64,000 nt of DNA, taken from positions 5,332,001 to 5,396,000 of the forward strand of contig NC_064679.1 in NCBI RefSeq assembly GCF_023278565.1, written 5' to 3'. Below, in pieces: positions 60,697 to 64,000 of the stretch (positions within the stretch are counted from its first letter, which is position 1; every line of letters starts with the position of its first letter). The notes beneath the pieces were generated by a model, which searched no databases, was not told where the DNA came from, and saw only the letters and a program-made list of their open reading frames with translations. This stretch comes from Colletotrichum lupini. Lineage: Eukaryota; Ascomycota; Sordariomycetes; Glomerellales; Glomerellaceae. Both the position numbers and the translations under genes were made by a program.

Positions 60697-60924
60697 CCCC
60701 ATAAGCACCGCTATAAAGATAATAAAGAATGTTCGTATATTGTAATAACCCTCAGACAATAGCTTTCCGCTATACTAGAAGGCTAGGCCCGTTACGGCTA
60801 TGTTAATACTTTTAGCGAATGCGTAAATAACTATCGTAATTATCTTGCTACGTAGTTCCCGACTGGCAAACTTATCAAGACGAGACTTGAAGCCGTTCAG
60901 AACTATTAGTATCCCTATTATAGG

Positions 60925-63900
60925 GTACTTAGTCCGAACCGTAGGTTAACGAAGAGATTAATTAAACTATATAAATATTTACGTAGTAATTATAAAAAAG
61001 AGGTTCTAACCGTAGGTTAAGCTAGCTATGATAATTAGAAATAGGGCCCCTAATTAGCCCCTATATAGTCGGCTATATACCGTAGTTAAATTAAACTTCT
61101 AATCTAATACTAACTTTTTCTTTTTTTTATTAATTTAACTACTATAATTAGAGGTATAATTTAACCTTAGGCCCGTTTACTAAGTTATCTCTTTTTCCCC
61201 TTTTTCTTTACTCTTTTTATATACCTTATTCCTCTATTTATATAATAACTTTTCTACTACTTACGAATTACTTTAATTCCTTATTTAGTACTACTTTTAT
61301 AAAAGCGTTTACGAGGTTATTTTTATTATTAATTTAATAAATCTTAAGTATCTCGCACTTTTTATATAATTACTTAAGGGCTATAATATTAATTATAAGC
61401 CTCTTTTTTTTTTTATTCTTAATTTAATAAGGTATTTATATAATAAGTAAGAATTAGTATAAATAATTATTAAAATAAGTAAAAGGCTAAGTTAATTAGT
61501 AATTTTCTTTAGTATTATTAAAATTACATAAGAGAGGTTAACGCCGTTAATTATATTATAAACTTTTAACGCTAATATACTTCTCGTTACTTACTTATTT
61601 TTAATTAATAAGTAGTAAATTATATTACTATATATAGTAAATTTACTCTTACTTATACTCTCGTTAGTTAGGATAATAATATACCCTAATTACGAAGTAA
61701 GGTTATTATTATTCGTAAATAACCTATTAATAAAAACGTAGAGCTTATTAATTATAAAGTTAATTAAGTAGTAAATAAGGCCTCGATCGAGATTTATTTA
61801 TTACTATTTAAGCTATTTATTAAGTACTTCGTTATCTTATTTAGTTAGATCTATAGCCTACGCTACCCTAATATAATTAAAAGTTACCTCGGGCTAATAA
61901 ATATTCGTAATATATACCCCTTATACGAGCTTAGCTTTATACTACTTCTTAACGTTAGTTACGTTCGGATTAATAAGGTTAATCTTTTTACCCTACCCTT
62001 TTTATTAAAAGACGACGGTTTCTTTTTTAATTATAAAAATCCCGTTATTAAATACTAAAGAGGTATTTATTATAAGAACCTCTTTTAGTTTCGTTACGAA
62101 GCCCGCTTTTTAAAGCTCTTTATTTTCCTTTTTTATAAAGTTAATATTAAATAGGCTTAATATATTATTAGTTTATATTTTAACGATCCTAAATTAGTTT
62201 ACTTTATACTCTAAGACTAATAAGCACGGGTCGTACGTAGAGGTAATTATTAATAGTTAATTAATATAAAAATCGTAGTAAGTAGCTTATTAATAAGTGC
62301 CTAATTTTATAAGCCTATATAGTAGCTTAAATATTTTAATAATCGTACTTTCTAAGTACTTACTAGCTATTTCCTTCGGTAAATAGGCTAGGATTTTTTT
62401 TATAAGCCCTATAGTTAATTAAGTATAGGCCTAGGTAATATTACGGCTCTAAATCTTATATCCCTTTTTTTATAATAATACTATTAGTACTATTATTAAT
62501 CATTAGCTATAGCGCTATATAATAAGCAATTATATAAGTAGCGTTACTTTTTTAACGTTATTATACCCTTAAATTATATATTTAGACTTCTTATATAGTT
62601 AAGGTATTTTTTTCTTTTTAATCTTACGAACTATTCGTAATTTAAATATATAGAGGTTTATATACTTCTCTAAGTTATAAAAGATAAATTAATAGACCCC
62701 TTAGTTATAAAAAGTATTTATTTTAATAAGATCTAATCCTTTATATAGCTTTTTAATAATTATAATTATACCTTTTTTATATAGTTTAACCGCTAGTTCG
62801 AAATCGGCTTTTTTTTTTATTATATAAAAAGTATTGATTACTTCGTTATTAGTAATAAATTACTGCGTTAAGGCTTACTATCGTATTTTTCTATAACGTC
62901 TTACTAGTAGTATTAGTACCCTTTTAATAATTTCCTCTTCCTCGTTATTTATTAATATTACTATAACGATTTTATTAAGGATAATTTTTTATACCTTTAC
63001 TACGGGTTATATAGTTTCCCCTAGCTCTTTTTCTTTTTATAAGTTAGAAATTATTTTATTAGGATTTATATAGTACGGTCTAACTATTATAATTAATACT
63101 TTAAGTAGCTAGTTACGATCTTTTATAACTATATAAGAGCGCTTATTAACGAAAATTAGTTTATATAGCCTAGCCCACTTTTAAGTAATTTCGCGCTATA
63201 TTTATATATCCGAATTTAGTAATATATTTAAATTACCCTCTATATCGGGCTTATTATACGTAGTGATTACTTTATTAATTTACTTTTTTATATTTACTTC
63301 GCATAGTACCTATATTACTTTTTTAATTACTTAGGCTCGTTAGCTTATATTTAGTAATAGTAATAAGGCTAAGGTTATTTTTAAATATACTCTAAATACT
63401 AATAGCGTTAATATAAGTCCGTTAGGCCTTATAGTATCGTTATAGTATTTAAGTACTATTTAGAGGTATTTATCGTTAACAAAATCCGGATTTTCCTTTT
63501 TAATAATTCTAAACGCCCTTTTTAACTATTAGCGTACCCTTTTTACCTTTCTAATACTATAGTATACTTTAACGGGTATAACTTTTAAATATATACCGTA
63601 GGCCGTTGTATTATCCCTAAATTCTACTAATTTAAAGCTAGTACTAGCGTCGGTTCTAATACTATTTAGCGGTCCTTAGTATATATCGATTTAGCTTTTT
63701 TATAGGGCTGCCTATACTATTTTTATTTATAGATCCCGGAAGAATTACCTTATTTAAAAAGATATAGCTACGTCGATTATATATAATACTAGCCGACTAT
63801 TTAAATAAAAAATATTAATAACGATTTCCTAGTTAAAGTTAAGCTTATTATGTAATTTAAACTTAAATCTATATGGGTTTTGCGTATTTATTTAGTATTA

Positions 63901-64000
63901 GTAATATACTTTTATTAACTACTCTAGTACCCCTATTTTAATATTATTATTACCTAATTATTTTAAGAGATTATATAGCCTCGTAACCGATAGGTACCCG
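60925..64000 (-). mobile_element. Ty1/copia-type retrotransposon, 3' part, RIP-mutated
   Basis: On the minus strand the order integrase then RT is seen, as in copia elements. Integrase: TDA.TSFKLVEF, AFRIIKKENPDF and PNGLILTLLVF at about 63.35-63.70 kb. RT: STYDPCLL at 62221-62245, then a stop plus TNNI at 62161-62175, where the family has QTDDT, so both catalytic Asp are now Asn. The 5' end lies beyond the window. The 3' LTR should end near 60925-60950 but its exact border and TSD cannot be set; a repeated motif ACCGTAGGTTAA occurs at 60938 and 61008. Confidence 0.75.

Larger units (their letters stand above)
52323..60902 (-). pseudogene. ABCB/MDR-type ABC transporter, broken by gypsy-3 insertion
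   Basis: The C-terminal nucleotide-binding domain is intact on 52323-53215: Walker A GASGCGKST, Q-loop SQDTALFQGS, signature LSGGQRQRLEIARAL, Walker B VLLFDEATSALD and H-loop AVAHRL. An intron (53216-53301, GTAAGT..CAG) follows, then exon 53302-53343. There the coding sequence is cut by gypsy-3 and resumes at 60702-60902, where the last transmembrane part reads FKSRLDKFASREL, IYAFAKSIN and KLLSEGYYNIRTFFIIFIAV. With the 5-bp duplication counted once, phase is kept across the insertion. A TAG at 60775-60777 replaces the Trp expected in LAFWY, a RIP-type change. Sequence upstream of about 60903 is not recognisable and copia sequence begins near 60925. Once a membrane exporter of unknown substrate, now non-functional. 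Confidence 0.9.

Overview
The window looks like a repeat-rich compartment of a filamentous ascomycete (Pezizomycotina) genome. The protein-coding islands have short spliceosomal introns (54-86 nt) and typical fungal gene families: an AMID-like FAD oxidoreductase, a GH43-CBM6 hydrolase, an ankyrin protein and an ABCB-type transporter. The rest is extremely AT-rich and carries the mark of repeat-induced point mutation (RIP): CpA and TpG are almost absent, CpG is still common, and copies of the same repeat differ almost only by C-to-T and G-to-A transitions. Coding frames inside the repeats have stops mainly where Gln or Trp codons would be expected. Repeat coordinates come from comparing copies by eye; no alignment or database search was run.

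Layout. 1-6.8 kb: RIP-mutated repeat, unidentified apart from a gag-like minus-strand trace. 6.8-22.7 kb: a minus-strand Ty3/gypsy relic (gypsy-1) split by a Mutator-like element (MULE-3), which is itself split by two more MULE copies (MULE-1, MULE-2); all three have about 10-bp target duplications. 22.7-37.9 kb: a field of a roughly 1-kb hairpin-ended repeat (R1) holding a complete gypsy element with two LTRs (gypsy-2, 23221-31014) and a solo LTR of the same family (34780-35331). 37.9-39.0 kb: RIP desert. 39.0-41.0 kb: a GC-normal islet with one two-exon gene that joins Pro-rich 49-residue tandem repeats to a His-Me-finger zinc-binding domain. 41.1-44.1 kb: RIP desert with another R1 copy.

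44.15-53.3 kb is the main gene island: an intact seven-exon AMID-like gene, an ankyrin gene without an obvious start, a decayed ABC-transporter fragment, about 2.7 kb without genes, an intact secreted GH43-CBM6 enzyme, and the 3' half of an ABC transporter. From 53344 to 60696 a complete minus-strand Ty3/gypsy element (gypsy-3; two 210-bp LTRs, TSD CCCCA) sits inside an exon of that ABC gene, whose upstream coding sequence resumes at 60702. From about 60.93 kb to the window end lies a minus-strand Ty1/copia-type element.

How it fits together: this is a story of insertion and silencing rather than a pathway. The ABC transporter was broken by gypsy-3 and has a RIP-type nonsense codon beside the insertion. 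The AMID-like and GH43 genes look intact. The best candidate for something poorly described is the repeat-rich His-Me-finger protein gene, which sits unmutated in a RIP desert.
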